The notes under the pieces are model-generated. The model was not told the origin of the DNA and searched no databases. It saw only the letters and a program-made list of their open reading frames with translations. The position numbers were made by a program, and so were the translations under genes. From Leucocoprinus leucothites (lineage: Eukaryota; Basidiomycota; Agaricomycetes; Agaricales; Agaricaceae), in the NCBI GenBank assembly GCA_013368445.1, contig JAACJO010000007.1:558001-622000 (forward strand): DNA of 64,000 nt. The letters run 5' to 3'. This document shows positions 54,625-64,000 of this stretch, in pieces; positions within the stretch are counted from its first letter, which is position 1, and every line of letters starts with the position of its first letter.

Positions 54625-55547
54625 CTAAACAGATGGTGAAAGGAATGTGCTGGGTTGTTGTGGACGAGAAATAAACAATCAGAGTCCTCTCCGGGAGGCA
54701 ACCATTACTTCACTGGACGGAATGCAAATTGGGTGAGGTAGGTAGGAAGAACATCTGTCGACAGGACTTAGAGAGATGGAATTTGATTCTCACACGGATA
54801 CATGTTAGGGGTGAATGACAGATTAATTGACTAAACAGAAACACAATAACACACGCTCTGTCCCCACGGCTATCGGCACCTGCCACCCGTCCAAGCCAAA
54901 TTCATATCTGGGTCTCCAAGGTGTGCCTGCAGGTCCATAGCAATACCTCTTCCCCCAGATCCACTGCTAGGGAATGCCAGCCCCCGTTGTACACTTCCAA
55001 AACATGGGTATTTTTGCGCGTTACCAGACCGGCTCCGTACCTTCTTCAAAGAGTAAATGTCCGCTCGACATTCCCCGCAGTATGCCGCTCCTGGACCATT
55101 AATCGGCATCGTGGGGTACCACGGGGTACCCTGCCTATGCATGTCGATGAGATGACAGCTGATGGAGTGCAGAAATAAATGAAATTAGTCCCGGGCATCA
55201 AAAAGCTGTCCAGTCAAGTCACCTCCAAGCATTCGGCAAGCGGCAAGAAATCGAAAGGTACGTCCCTCACCACCACCAAGAAGAGGGCAAACTGTCAACA
55301 CAACCCCTTCCTCATGCTCGATCCCGAGAGACTTGGAAGAAGCTGGGTTGCGACAGAACTGAGCAACCGGCACCCAAATGGGGCAAATTGGTTCTACGAT
55401 CGACCTCGATTTTCTAAATCATCTCTGCGCTCTGTAGTTTATTTGTTGGAAATTCGTCATCAAACAACCGTTCTCCCCTTTCTCAGGTAAGCTGGCGGAG
55501 CTGGAGGTGCTTGCTTTTTCAATTGACTAAATTCACTATTTCATCAG
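54625..55547. other. Gene-poor 0.92-kb region before FAP7
   Basis: Divergent promoter region for the 7-TM gene and FAP7. A minus-strand open frame around 54870-55142 and a plus-strand one around 55179-55490 have no family character. A short palindromic GGGGTACCACGGGGTACC pattern lies at about 55115-55132. Confidence 0.4.
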
Positions 55548-56189
55548 ATGACTACTCAGAAAGGCCCTATCATTATCATCACAGGGACACCCGGAACTGG
55601 GAAGTCCACTCATGCTCAACTCCTGGCGAATGAGTCTCCAATTCCTTTGAGACATATCAACGTTGGGGATTGGGTTAAAGAAAAAGGTCTATACGAGAAC
55701 TACGACGACAAATGGCAGAGCTACACTGTTGACGAAGATAAAGTATGTTGATTGAACCTTCATGTGTGCCATCTACCTCACAATGAAATAGCTACTGGAT
55801 GAACTCGAGCCTATTGTAGCAGAGGGTGGGATCATTCTGGACTGGCATACGTGCGATGTTTACCCTGAGAGATGGCCTGATCTCGTGGTAGTACTCAGAT
55901 GTGATCACACGTTACTCTGGGAGCGGTTGGAAAAGAGGTATGCCTTAAAGAATTCGAGCAAATTGATTTTGATTTAACTATGCACAGAGGATATCCTCTA
56001 GAGAAAATTCAGGAGAACAATGAAGCCGAAATCATGCAAGTCGTGCTTGACGAGGCGCGGTCGTCGTACCCAGATCTTCCTGTCGTAGAGCTGCAAAGTG
56101 AAGGGCCAGATCAGCTTGAATCCAACGTTGCTAGGATCATTGAGTGGATCCAGGCTTGGAAAAATGATCATGCAGACGAGGAGTCTTGA
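55548..56189 (+). CDS. FAP7: Adenylate kinase isoenzyme 6 / ribosome biogenesis ATPase Fap7
   Basis: Small P-loop NTPase (hCINAP/Fap7) that binds Rps14 and acts in late 40S (20S pre-rRNA D-site) processing in nucleus and cytoplasm. Three exons, about 180 residues: MTTQKGPIIIITGTPGTGKS (Walker A GTPGTGKST), INVGDWVKEKGLYENYDDKW, SYTVDEDKLLDELEPIVAEG, GGIILDWHTCDVYPERW and PDLVVVLRCDHTLLWERLEK, then GYPLEKIQENNEAEIMQVV, matching Fap7 well. A single short exon is removed after VDEDK and another after LEKR. The C-terminus (AWKNDHADEES) is acidic. Start at 55548 is an ATG right after a CAG and begins the conserved sequence. Confidence 0.94.
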
Positions 56190-56933
56190 GTCTATTGCTA
56201 CTACTACTCTTCTCCCGTTAGTATTGAAGGGTACGGCTGCATCTCTTTGTTCTCGTGATGATGATGAAAGCCTACAAGTTCGCCGGGCTTGATCTGGATA
56301 GATGTATGCTGTCGTCGATAGAAAAAACTACCTTCCAATCTCTTGCCATCCCTGATAATGAAATATGGGAGGTTAAGCATGCCTGGGCAAGGATAGAATG
56401 ACTCAGCGTTCACATGCAGGTTTGAGTTTCTTTTACCCCTGAAATGGTGACAAACTATTGGAAAGGTCGGCTTGCGTTCGGCGGACAGATATACTGTATT
56501 ACGATCAGGGCATATCCGAGCAAGAGTGCCTGTTAACTGGAAATTCTGTCAACTTGACTCAATATGCACCATCTTTCCAGATCGGAAGAAGGCTTTACCT
56601 GAACTTAACCAATGTACATACTTGTACATACCATCTTTGGGCAATCACCGTTTTCGATGTGAAACAATTAATCTATGGTCATTGGTAACTGAACCTTGCG
56701 AGTGTTCATCGCGTGACGTCAGCGTCGAAGTCCTTGGCAAGACACACCTGGGTACAGTGATCTGAATGTTATGGAAACGGTATGATCTTCACGCGAATGT
56801 TACCGAAACGGTCAAAGATGTAAACCGGCGCCTGGCTTTCGTTACTACAGTTCCCCATTCCGGAATGATTATGCAGCAGAAGTGGGAACTATATACAGAG
56901 AATGGAAATGGAGCACGGGTATACTTCACAACT
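56190..56933. other. Intergenic between FAP7 and the secreted-protein gene
   Basis: 744 bp, the convergent 3' flanks. A plus-strand open frame at 56766-57107 overlaps the 3' part of the opposite gene and has no protein-like composition, so it is not annotated. Confidence 0.4.
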
Positions 56934-58205
56934 CTAATCAAGCCTGAGAAAGAGGGTAATGGCCCATATCGTGACGAGGAGGGGAACGAAGATACAAGTG
57001 AGATGGTCAAGGCGAGCTGTGCCTGCGTTGATAGGTATAACGCCTGCGTTAACCGCGGAATTCATGGGCACTGTGGTTGTACGGGTGGACATATAACTGA
57101 GAGGTAGACTTCGATTAGAAGGACGTTCCATGCATTAAAAATCACTACTAACCTCGTAGTTATGGGTTCATTGAGGCTATTTGTGGTGGTTGTAACCACT
57201 TGTGCTACGATTACCAGGGTTACTGAACCGGAGGGTTTTGTTGGCTCATCAGGAGGATAAGTTGGAGTAGGACCTTCAATAAACGTCGTGGGACCAGTCG
57301 CTATCGGTGTCGATGAACCAACGTCAGATTCGTTGTCACGAGTCTGGGTTGGAGCCGCACCTGACACGAGCCCGCCAGTGCTGACCACAACATTAGAATT
57401 TGGAAGGAAAGGAGACTGCCCGAAGTCGGCATCAGGTTGCGGTTGCTCTTGAAGCTGGTTAATTCCCTCGGTGCAGCTTGAGCTAGATCCCCCACTGCTC
57501 AAGATGGAAATAGGAATGGGGGTAATGGTGAAGTAGGGTTGACTGTTGATATAAGAAGTCTCGTAGAAAGTCAACTACATCGCTCGTCAGCGAGAGAAGA
57601 GGAACCGAAATAAAAATGTACTTGCATTGTACTGGCCAGCAGGAACACAGGAAGGGATCACCGCGTCGTGGTGGCGTACAGTACCCGTTTCGCCAGTGAG
57701 TAAGCCAGATCCGGATGAGATTGTAAAGTTCAGTCCCGCCTGTGATGAAACCAGGTAAATTTCCAAGAGCTCATAGCTCGAAGCTAGCTTGGAGCCTGGA
57801 CTCAGTGCACTGAACGGCAGCTTTCCATTACCCGAAACCTGCCATAAAATTCATGAGCGGAAGAAAATAAGTTGACGTTATGAATTAGAGGCGAACCTCT
57901 ATGGCGATAGGCATGGTGCTTCCAACATGCTGCTGCCTGTCAAATTGAAGTACCAGTTAGAGGCTAGAAGACTATCTGTAGGACAAGCCTCACGAGTTTG
58001 GAGCAGGGGCATCAATAATTGCAAGGCCGTTTGTATAGACTTGACCGTTGATGAGGGTTTGAGCAACACAGCTTGTCAAGGAGCAAGTTATGTAGAGAAG
58101 CACAAGCAGATACGTGAACAAAGGTGTTCCTGAAACGTGTACGAGATGCTCCGAGGTATTGCTGGAACGAGAGGTAACGAGAGGTTGAGCCTGCACCTCA
58201 GGCAT
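56934..58205 (-). CDS. Predicted secreted Ser/Thr-rich membrane- or GPI-linked protein
   Basis: Basidiomycete-type secreted protein of about 335 residues over six exons. N-terminus MPEVQAQPLVTSRSSNTSEH, then a single hydrophobic segment LFTYLLVLLYITCSLTSCVA serving as signal or signal-anchor, followed by QTLINGQVYTNGLAIIDAPA. Next is a beta-rich domain (ELLEIYLVSSQAGLNFTISS, SGLLTGETGTVRHHDAVIP, SCVPAGQYNA), a pattern I have seen in fungal secretomes, and LTFYETSYINSQPYFTITPI. A long Ser/Thr/Pro region then leads to a final hydrophobic segment (DHLTCIFVPLLVTIWAITLF) ending LRLD. The end exon is recovered with a 44-nt intron; otherwise the frame stops early. GPI or type-I membrane attachment is inferred. 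Function unknown. Confidence 0.72.
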
Positions 58206-58529
58206 TATAAGTAAAGAGTGTGATAAGAGGCCGTGGAGTTTGCAAAAAATGGTAGACAACCGGGGCCGTTCGACCTGGAGGGAAGATAAAAGGAGAGTAG
58301 TATTAGAGTTGGTTTTCGTCAAGAGCCACGAAGTTGATGGTAGAGAATAAGTCGTCCGATGCACATTCGGAAAGATTCCCTCAAGAGATTGTGATGTATA
58401 TTTTCTGTCGCGTACCTTATTGATCATCACGTGATAGAGCGCGCTATTTCCTCCGAGATTTGAGTGGCAATGGACTTCACCAAATAGCTTCTGTGTCTTC
58501 TCGACTCCTCAAATCATCTGCTTGGTATC
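58206..58529. other. Divergent promoter region, secreted-protein gene and cyclin H
   Basis: 324 bp, no coding exon I trust; minus-strand open frame to 58430 is an extension of the previous gene's 5' flank. Confidence 0.4.
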
Positions 58530-59764
58530 ATGTCAACCGGCCTGGTGGCATCGTCCGAGAACACCGAATCCAAGGATCCCCAACAACGACAACCATTATA
58601 CGAGGCTAGCACCCAATTTCGAAACTGGCGCTTTTCCTCCGAAGGTCTGGCACAGATACGGGAAAAACTCAACGAGGCAGCGGTCGCTGCGATCCGAAAT
58701 ACTTTTGAGGTTGACCAGGTAACTCCCCCATAGATCCAATCCGCATATCTCCGGTATTCATCCCTCAGTTTTAGCCAGGATCTTCCGCCAATGTTGCATT
58801 CTTGCATGCAAACGAAGAAGTGACACTCGTCAAGCTCTACCTGACGAAGATACCACAACTATGCGCTATGTTTCGGTTTCCGGAGGAGGTGGAGGCCACT
58901 GCTATTTCATATCTCAAGCGATTTTATCTGAAGAACACTGTCATGGATTGGCATCCAAAGAATGTGATGTACGGAACACGGGTCGATCTTAATGGTCGAG
59001 TTATCCTACTGATACCGTGTTTGCAGGTTAACAGCTCTGTTTCTTGCCACCAAAACGACGAATAACCCGATTTCCTTGGAAACGTACACGGCACATATAC
59101 CTAAAACGGCACCTTCTGATGTTCTAGATCTCGAATTCCTGGTTGCCCAAAGTCTCAATTTTGAATTTACGGTGTGGCATGCCCATCGAGCGCTATGGGG
59201 AATCTGGCTAGATTTACAGGTCAGCGTCGTGAGTTGTTCATGTTCCCAGGATTTACATTATCCCAGAGCCTTCCGGATGTGGATCAAAATCTTTCACCAT
59301 CCATTCATGACACTGCTCTCAATCACATCCGAGCCTCTCGACTGACTGATGCAGAGCTCATATATACACCATCGCAAATAGCATTGGCGGCGTTTACACT
59401 GGCGGCCCCTGATCTGGCCCTGAAGTGGGCTCAATCAAAGTTGTTACCCAACGTAACATCGTCGCAGTTATCTCTCGACACAATATCTCCGGTTTTGGAA
59501 CTCATCAAATCAATGATTCTCAATGAAGGGCATGCACCAGACGTAGAAGCTGTTCGAGAAGTCGATCGTCGCTTAAGGATTTGCAAAAACCCAGAAAAGG
59601 TTGTTGGAAGCAAGGCATATCTAGCCAAACAGGCCGAGGAAGAGAGGAAAGCGGAGGAGAAGCGACACAAAAAGGTGCTTGAGATGCAGAAAGGACAGTC
59701 AGACCCGTTTGGAGATGAGATTCAAGGAACAAGTCTTGTGGATTACGATGACGACGACGATTGA
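58530..59764 (+). CDS. CCL1: Cyclin H, TFIIH-associated kinase subunit (Ccl1-like)
   Basis: Regulatory cyclin of the CDK-activating kinase in TFIIH (Kin28/CDK7), acting on Pol II CTD in the nucleus. Exons join to MSTGLVASSENTESKDPQQR, LYEASTQFRNWRFSSEGLAQ, PGSSANVAFLHANEEVTLVK, LYLTKIPQLCAMFRFPEEVE, ATAISYLKRFYLKNTVMDWH, PKNV joined to MLTALFLATKTTNNPISLET, YTAHIPKTAPSDVLDLEFLV, AQSLNFEFTVWHAHRALWGI, WLDLQ plus SLPDVDQNL, and IYTPSQIALAAFTLAAPDLA. First cyclin box with WRFS and LKRFYLKNTVMDWHP are the classic cyclin H signature. The C-terminal QKGQSDPFGDEIQGTSLVDY ends in an Asp run. About 340 residues. Confidence 0.9.
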
Positions 59765-60266
59765 AATATTGACGATTGGATTCCTGAACACCTGAGATAG
59801 TACCTAGTTGTAAAATATATTTCCATATCCGACCTCCAATCTCTGGGTTTCTTCTGGGAGGATCAGCAAAACACATCCTCCCAACGGTCAATGGAATCCT
59901 TTTTGGCAACTTATTGACCTCCCGAGTGTGGTAAGAAAACACGGAAGGCTTCGAAAGCGCCGTCATGCATGGAGTAATGGGTTGTGTAGAACCCTGAAAA
60001 GATTGCGAGTAGCTCTATGATGGTCGAATGAAGATCGCAAGGCGAGGTGAAGTAAATGCTACCTCTGCATCAAAAACGTTCTTGCCTCAGGAATCAAAGA
60101 TGAGAGGGATAGCCACGTCACAAACAAAGCTACTCGGTTCAATTATTCAGCACGGAAATATGGACGGAGGGATGACATACCAACAAACTTAGGTCAAAAT
60201 ATGTGAAGTCAAAAGTCAACTCATGGCCACAGTGGTATAGGTAGATTAAGATGATTATTTGGATTG
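59765..60266. other. Convergent 3' flanks of cyclin H and the DUF1764 gene
   Basis: 502 bp, no coding exon seen; both 3' UTRs likely. Confidence 0.4.
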
Positions 60267-60859
60267 TCAAAAACCTGTAAAAATTAGAATGCTATACGTG
60301 TCTAAAGAATAAAAGCGCTCACAGCATTGGCAGTCAAATGGACACAAGGGCGTGTCTGAGCGAATAGTGTGAAAACTGTGAAGTACGAGGATCGTGCTGG
60401 CTTACCCCCTGCTTCGGCATTTAACCTCAGCTCGTCCTCTTTGTAGATATTCCAACCCTCTTCAGTTTTCCGTCCTGGAGAAATGTTGAGGGGGTCGGTC
60501 AAGGAAAAAAAAAAGGCATACTGACTAGGGCCAGTTCCACGAGAATCTCTGAACTGCTTTTCTTCCTTGAAATATGTCTTTGTCTTGGGGCGTTTCACAG
60601 GTGCAGCAGCACCAGCATCAGTGTTGCGCCGCTTTGTCGCAGTTGGTAGTGTCGATGGATCCACGATAGTTTCAGGCAGAGGGCGCTTTTTCGTCGGCAC
60701 AGGATTGTCCTGGAGATCAGCAGTGGCCACTATTGGTTTGGATTTCTTTCTCTTGTCCTTCTTCTCCTTTTTTGGAGCAGCAGGAGAGCAGTTTGGAGCA
60801 GAGGCAGCTTTGACCTTGGTGCTGCCCTTGGACGCGAAGATATCATCGATTTCAGACAT
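60267..60859 (-). CDS. DUF1764 (C6orf203/eukaryotic small basic-Cys protein) family
   Basis: Small protein, about 163 residues over three exons. Start MSEIDDIFASKGSTKVKAAS, then a Lys/Arg-rich basic region with nuclear-signal clusters (KKEKKDKRKKSKPI, TKKRPLPETIV). The conserved C-terminal block is FRDSRGTGP, joined across a phase-1 intron to RRKTEEGWNIYKEDELRLN, then DTPLCPFDCQCC. FxDSRGT and RRKTEEGxxIYxEDEL with the cysteine cluster are hallmarks of DUF1764. The last few residues after QCC (ERFYSLDTYSILIFTGF) are unusual for the family, so the 3' end may be mis-spliced or extended. Function of DUF1764 is unknown. Confidence 0.8.
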
Positions 60860-61266
60860 GGACGCTGAGCAGACAAGCGCACAGACAAAATTGTAGTGTC
60901 GATGTCACGCACGTGACGTGCGGTCACAAGCGTCACGAGCGAAATGGAGCAGGTGGCAGGGAGAACATCGGTAAAGGGCAAAGGGAAAAAGCAGAAGGGC
61001 GTTGTGGGCGCGGATGAGGGGAATAGAGAGCAATGTGCAGGGAGATGAGGGTCGGAGGATGAGTGGTTGTTACAAGAGAGTCAGGGCCCGTGTTGAATGC
61101 GTGTGGAAGCGCCTGATTGGGAATTGCAAACGACGTTTGCGCGTTGGACTTTTATTTCACGCAGGCTCGGTCCAGCCAATAAAAGATGCTGTAAGTCGCC
61201 GTTCCTCCGTTCTCTCTCGGGTCTCCTCCTCATCTCGACCTCCATAGTCCACAAAATGCTCCACAG
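60860..61266. other. Divergent promoter region, DUF1764 gene and SWI1-like gene
   Basis: 407 bp containing GC-rich sequence. The SWI1-like gene may have an extra upstream exon in this stretch, but I see no evidence for it. Confidence 0.4.
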
Positions 61267-64000
61267 ATGCGCCCTCAGCTCCCGCAGCAGGCCCAGCAGG
61301 CCGGGGGCCCTTTCAATATGCCCCCAAACCAATCCTTTGACCCCCCGTCGTTCTTCAACAACCTTGATCCATCGCAGGCAAAACAAATGGCAGCCCTCAC
61401 TGCGGCTAACCACGCCCGGATAGCTGCCAACAGTCGGCCGCCTCCCTCCATGTCTGCTGGCGGCGGAACAAGCTCGGGGCCATTTCTCGGGGGAATTACA
61501 CCTGCAGGCTATTCAAGTTCAAAACACGATCTTTTGCCTGCTTCTGCGAACGGACATGCGAATTTTCAATTGCCGAACAATCATGGCGTCCCACAAACCC
61601 CAAACTCGGCTGTCAACGCTTCTTTCCTCGATCCCCCCATGTCACAGCCTTCCGCCCATGCCCCTTCCCTCAAACTGCGTCAGCAGAATTTCCTCAATGG
61701 CCTTGCCAGCGTCATGGCCAAGCGCAATACTCCTCTCCCGCCCAATCTCACTGGTGTTCCCTCTCCCAATTTTGATCCCAACAACTCTCCTTGGTCCTAC
61801 ATCGAGCCCTCCGCCGAAATCGGTTCCTTTCGCCTTGCGAATCAGGATGTCAATCTCTTTAAGCTCTGGGGCTTGGTCATGCAACACGGCGGTGCACAAG
61901 CGGTACGTGTCATATCCCGGCCATCACTCATTTTGCATTGACCCCCTCCCCCCCAACCAGCTCAAGGCCAATAACGGCTGGTCCACGATATGTGCTGAGT
62001 TCAACCTACCCGAGGAGTTCTCTCAGATGCAAGCAAATGGCTCTGCATCGGTCGCCTTGATGCTGGAGCAGATGTACACTGCCATCCTCTATCCGTTTGA
62101 AGATTTGTACAAAAAGAATGTCCAGGAGCAACAACGCAAAGCACAAATGGCATCAAGACAAATGTCGATGGGTCAGCCTGGCCAGATGCGAGGAATGCCT
62201 CCAAATGGAATGCAGCCTGGTCCATCTCAAATGCAACAGATGCAACAGATGCAACGCGGCCCAATGCCCCCAATGGGTATGATGGGTCAGCTAATATCGA
62301 AATCCAATGGTGCTCACCTTCTCAACCCAGTGAACCATACACCACAAACCCCTCATCAGAGGCCAGGCTCGACCGCTCTCAATGCCCAGATACCCCCTCA
62401 CAACATGTCGTTACCACAGTCAACTCCTCAACCTGGAATGACACCCACGGGTGACTCAAATCTCTTCGATAATGACATTCAGGGAATCAAGCGGAAATTA
62501 GACCTGGAGGATGCAGAAGGGAAACGTGCGAGGCAAAAGACTGGTGAGTTCACTTGTGTTATTTGTGCCGCCCCTTCGGTTTATCCCCCTTGCCTCAGAC
62601 CCCCTCGAGAGTGGTCAAGCAAATGGTGAAGTCCCTGCTACAGCCCCTCAGAGTTCCGGACAGACGCGAACACGCCAGCCTCTCCGGCGCAAGATAGAAT
62701 ACGTGCCCTGGGCGCGCGAGTTAGAGACGTATGGTGGTCGTGATCTCCGGATGATCGAACATGAATACAGCACGATCGTGCAACGAAGACCTTTGCGAGA
62801 CATTAATGACTGGGGAACAATTGACATTGAAGGTCTCCGAATGTCTATTCGCTCGAAACTGCCGACAGAGCTATCGTACGCTTTGACGACACTCACCATC
62901 CTTTCAACAATGCGTGGTCAGAACCCAGGTTCTGGCTTCCCGATTTTCCAATGTCCTGATCTCTTTGACGATTTGCTCGACTTTTTGGAGGAGGAAGCTT
63001 TCGGGGAATTGCAGGATAATTTATCGAACGACACGTCGGCGGAGATATCCCTTATCACAACACACCGCGAGCTTCTTAACGCCATTTACGATGACGAGTT
63101 AAAACCTTTTGCCGCGCTGGAAAGTCACCAGGGAAGCAAGGACCCTAACATGGGACCTAGTCCCCGATCAGGAGACATTATCCTCGCCATTGTCAACATG
63201 TTGCGGAACCTCTCTATCGTTTCAGACAATTGGCAATTCCTTTCGCGCCATGATAGACTTATAGATGCTATGTTACGTCTTTGTACCATCCAATTGGTCA
63301 ATGGCTTGCCGGCCCCTGCTTCACCAGCCCTTTCCTTGTCCGACCTAGTTCAAATACGCAAAGATACCCTTTACACCCTCGTCAATCTTGCAGCTTTTAT
63401 CGCTCTCCCTCCCCCTTCATCGCCTTCAACCCCGGCCAGTCGAATGTCAAAACGGGCATTCGAGTTAGTAGCGTCATACCTTGTAGATGCTACTGAGGCC
63501 GTTTCCCCCTTTACGTCTATCCAGGCTACAGGACAACAGCTTAATGCTGCCTCGAAACCTTCAGCCCTTGCCGACGCGGCTCTGGAGGTGTTTACCCGCT
63601 TCAGCCACTCTGATGCTAATCGCCAAATCCTTGTCCAAACGATACCCAAAGCTCACATCAAGCAATTATTTGAGGCGCTCGTCCATCGACTTCCTTTGAC
63701 AGACATGGACTTCCAGCTTTTGGGGCGAGAGGCATGGCTGAGTTACTTAGAGAAAACAGTGATGGCACTGTATTGTCTCGCTTTCCTCGCCCCGCCTTCC
63801 CTCAAACAGCATCTGAAAGCTGACCGAAAGCTCGGGTTCAAGACTGTTATGTTCCGACTGGTGCAAAAGTTCTTGTCAAACCCCAACCCTGAATACCGAA
63901 TGTTGTTTTTCCTTTGCTGCCGCCGAGCTATCGAGACAATGAAGGTCCTTGACGATGAGGGGGATTTATTTGATACCACCGAGACGACAACGACGACGCT
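61267..64000 (+). CDS. SWI1: SWI/SNF subunit with ARID domain (SWI1-like), 3' truncated by window end
   Basis: The frame runs off the right edge. Start MRPQLPQQAQQAGGPFNMPP at 61267, a Pro/Gln/Asn/Ser-rich region, then an ARID-like domain (FLNGLASVMAKRNTPLPPNL, VNLFKLWGLVMQHGGAQALK, ANNGWSTICAEFNLPEEFSQ, LEQMYTAILYPFEDLYKKNV), where L-K-W-G-L-V and W-x-x-I are the ARID helices. A Met/Gln-rich tract with QMQQMQQMQ follows, then RKIEYVPWARELETYGG and a long alpha-helical region (MIEHEYSTIVQRRPLRDIND, EDLLDF-like, LLNAIYDDELKPFAALESHQ, VNLAAFIALPPPSSPSTPAS) up to YRMLFFLCCRRAIETMKVLD. Two introns are visible (before LKANNG and before DPLESG). In SWI/SNF, the ARID subunit guides nucleosome remodelling. 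The C-terminal domain is missing here. Confidence 0.82.

Noticed and set aside
54870..55142. 90-residue minus-strand open frame
   Set aside because: No family pattern, no supporting exon on either side, high Gly/Pro/Cys content.
56766..57107. 113-residue plus-strand open frame
   Set aside because: It overlaps the C-terminal exon of the minus-strand secreted-protein gene; no splice sites or motif of its own.
61556..61965. Plus-strand open frame in a different register over the SWI1-like exon 1
   Set aside because: The ARID region reads in the 61267 frame; the other frame becomes real only after the intron ending near 61960.

Overview
The window looks like nuclear DNA of an Agaricomycete (mushroom-forming basidiomycete). 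Genes are dense, every sizeable gene is split by many small introns (about 35-100 nt), and the gene set is standard fungal: Kae1, Cbf5, Ino80, Pex11, RPC5, cyclin H, a Fus3/Kss1-class MAP kinase and a DUF6697 protein. I saw no transposon, CRISPR array, rRNA, recognisable tRNA or viral element. Coordinates are outer CDS limits; introns lie inside them. Splice sites were inferred by eye from reading-frame continuity and family knowledge.

Layout. 0-6.1 kb: 3' end of a DUF6697 gene, KAE1, a GT8 glycosyltransferase (minus), RPS28 (minus) and lipoyl synthase (minus). 6.3-10.8 kb: the CX9C protein CMC1, PEX11 (minus) and fumarase, a stretch rich in mitochondrial and peroxisomal functions. 11-25 kb: INO80, a DEAH-box RNA helicase of the YLR419W/DHX29 type, RPL22 (minus) and CBF5. 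25.5-36.4 kb: a secreted double-cupredoxin protein (minus), a 1.5-kb gene-poor gap, a TEY MAP kinase, a SAP-like unknown (minus), a flavocytochrome b2-type dehydrogenase and an MBD4-like DNA glycosylase (minus). 36.7-47.5 kb: a three-LIM protein, a 7-transmembrane protein with a long tail, a J-protein, a small doubtful gene, and two uncharacterised Ser-rich genes. 47.5-64 kb: a gene-poor 1.07-kb stretch, a large helical unknown, RPC5/RPC37, a second 7-transmembrane protein, FAP7, a secreted Ser/Thr-rich protein, cyclin H, a DUF1764 protein and the 5' part of an ARID/SWI1-type SWI/SNF subunit that runs off the end.

How they work together. Translation and ribosome production are well represented (RPS28, RPL22, CBF5, FAP7, the DEAH helicase, KAE1 for tRNA t6A). 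So are transcription and chromatin (INO80, SWI1-like, RPC5, cyclin H of TFIIH) and mitochondrial or organelle metabolism (lipoyl synthase, CMC1, fumarase, PEX11). No biosynthetic cluster or mobile defence island is visible. The most unusual signals are in gene structure: three well-supported GC-AG introns, two ribosomal protein genes whose first coding exon is only the ATG, and a fumarase gene whose splicing places a second usable ATG exactly after the mitochondrial leader. The least explained proteins are two 7-TM candidates and several lineage-type unknowns.
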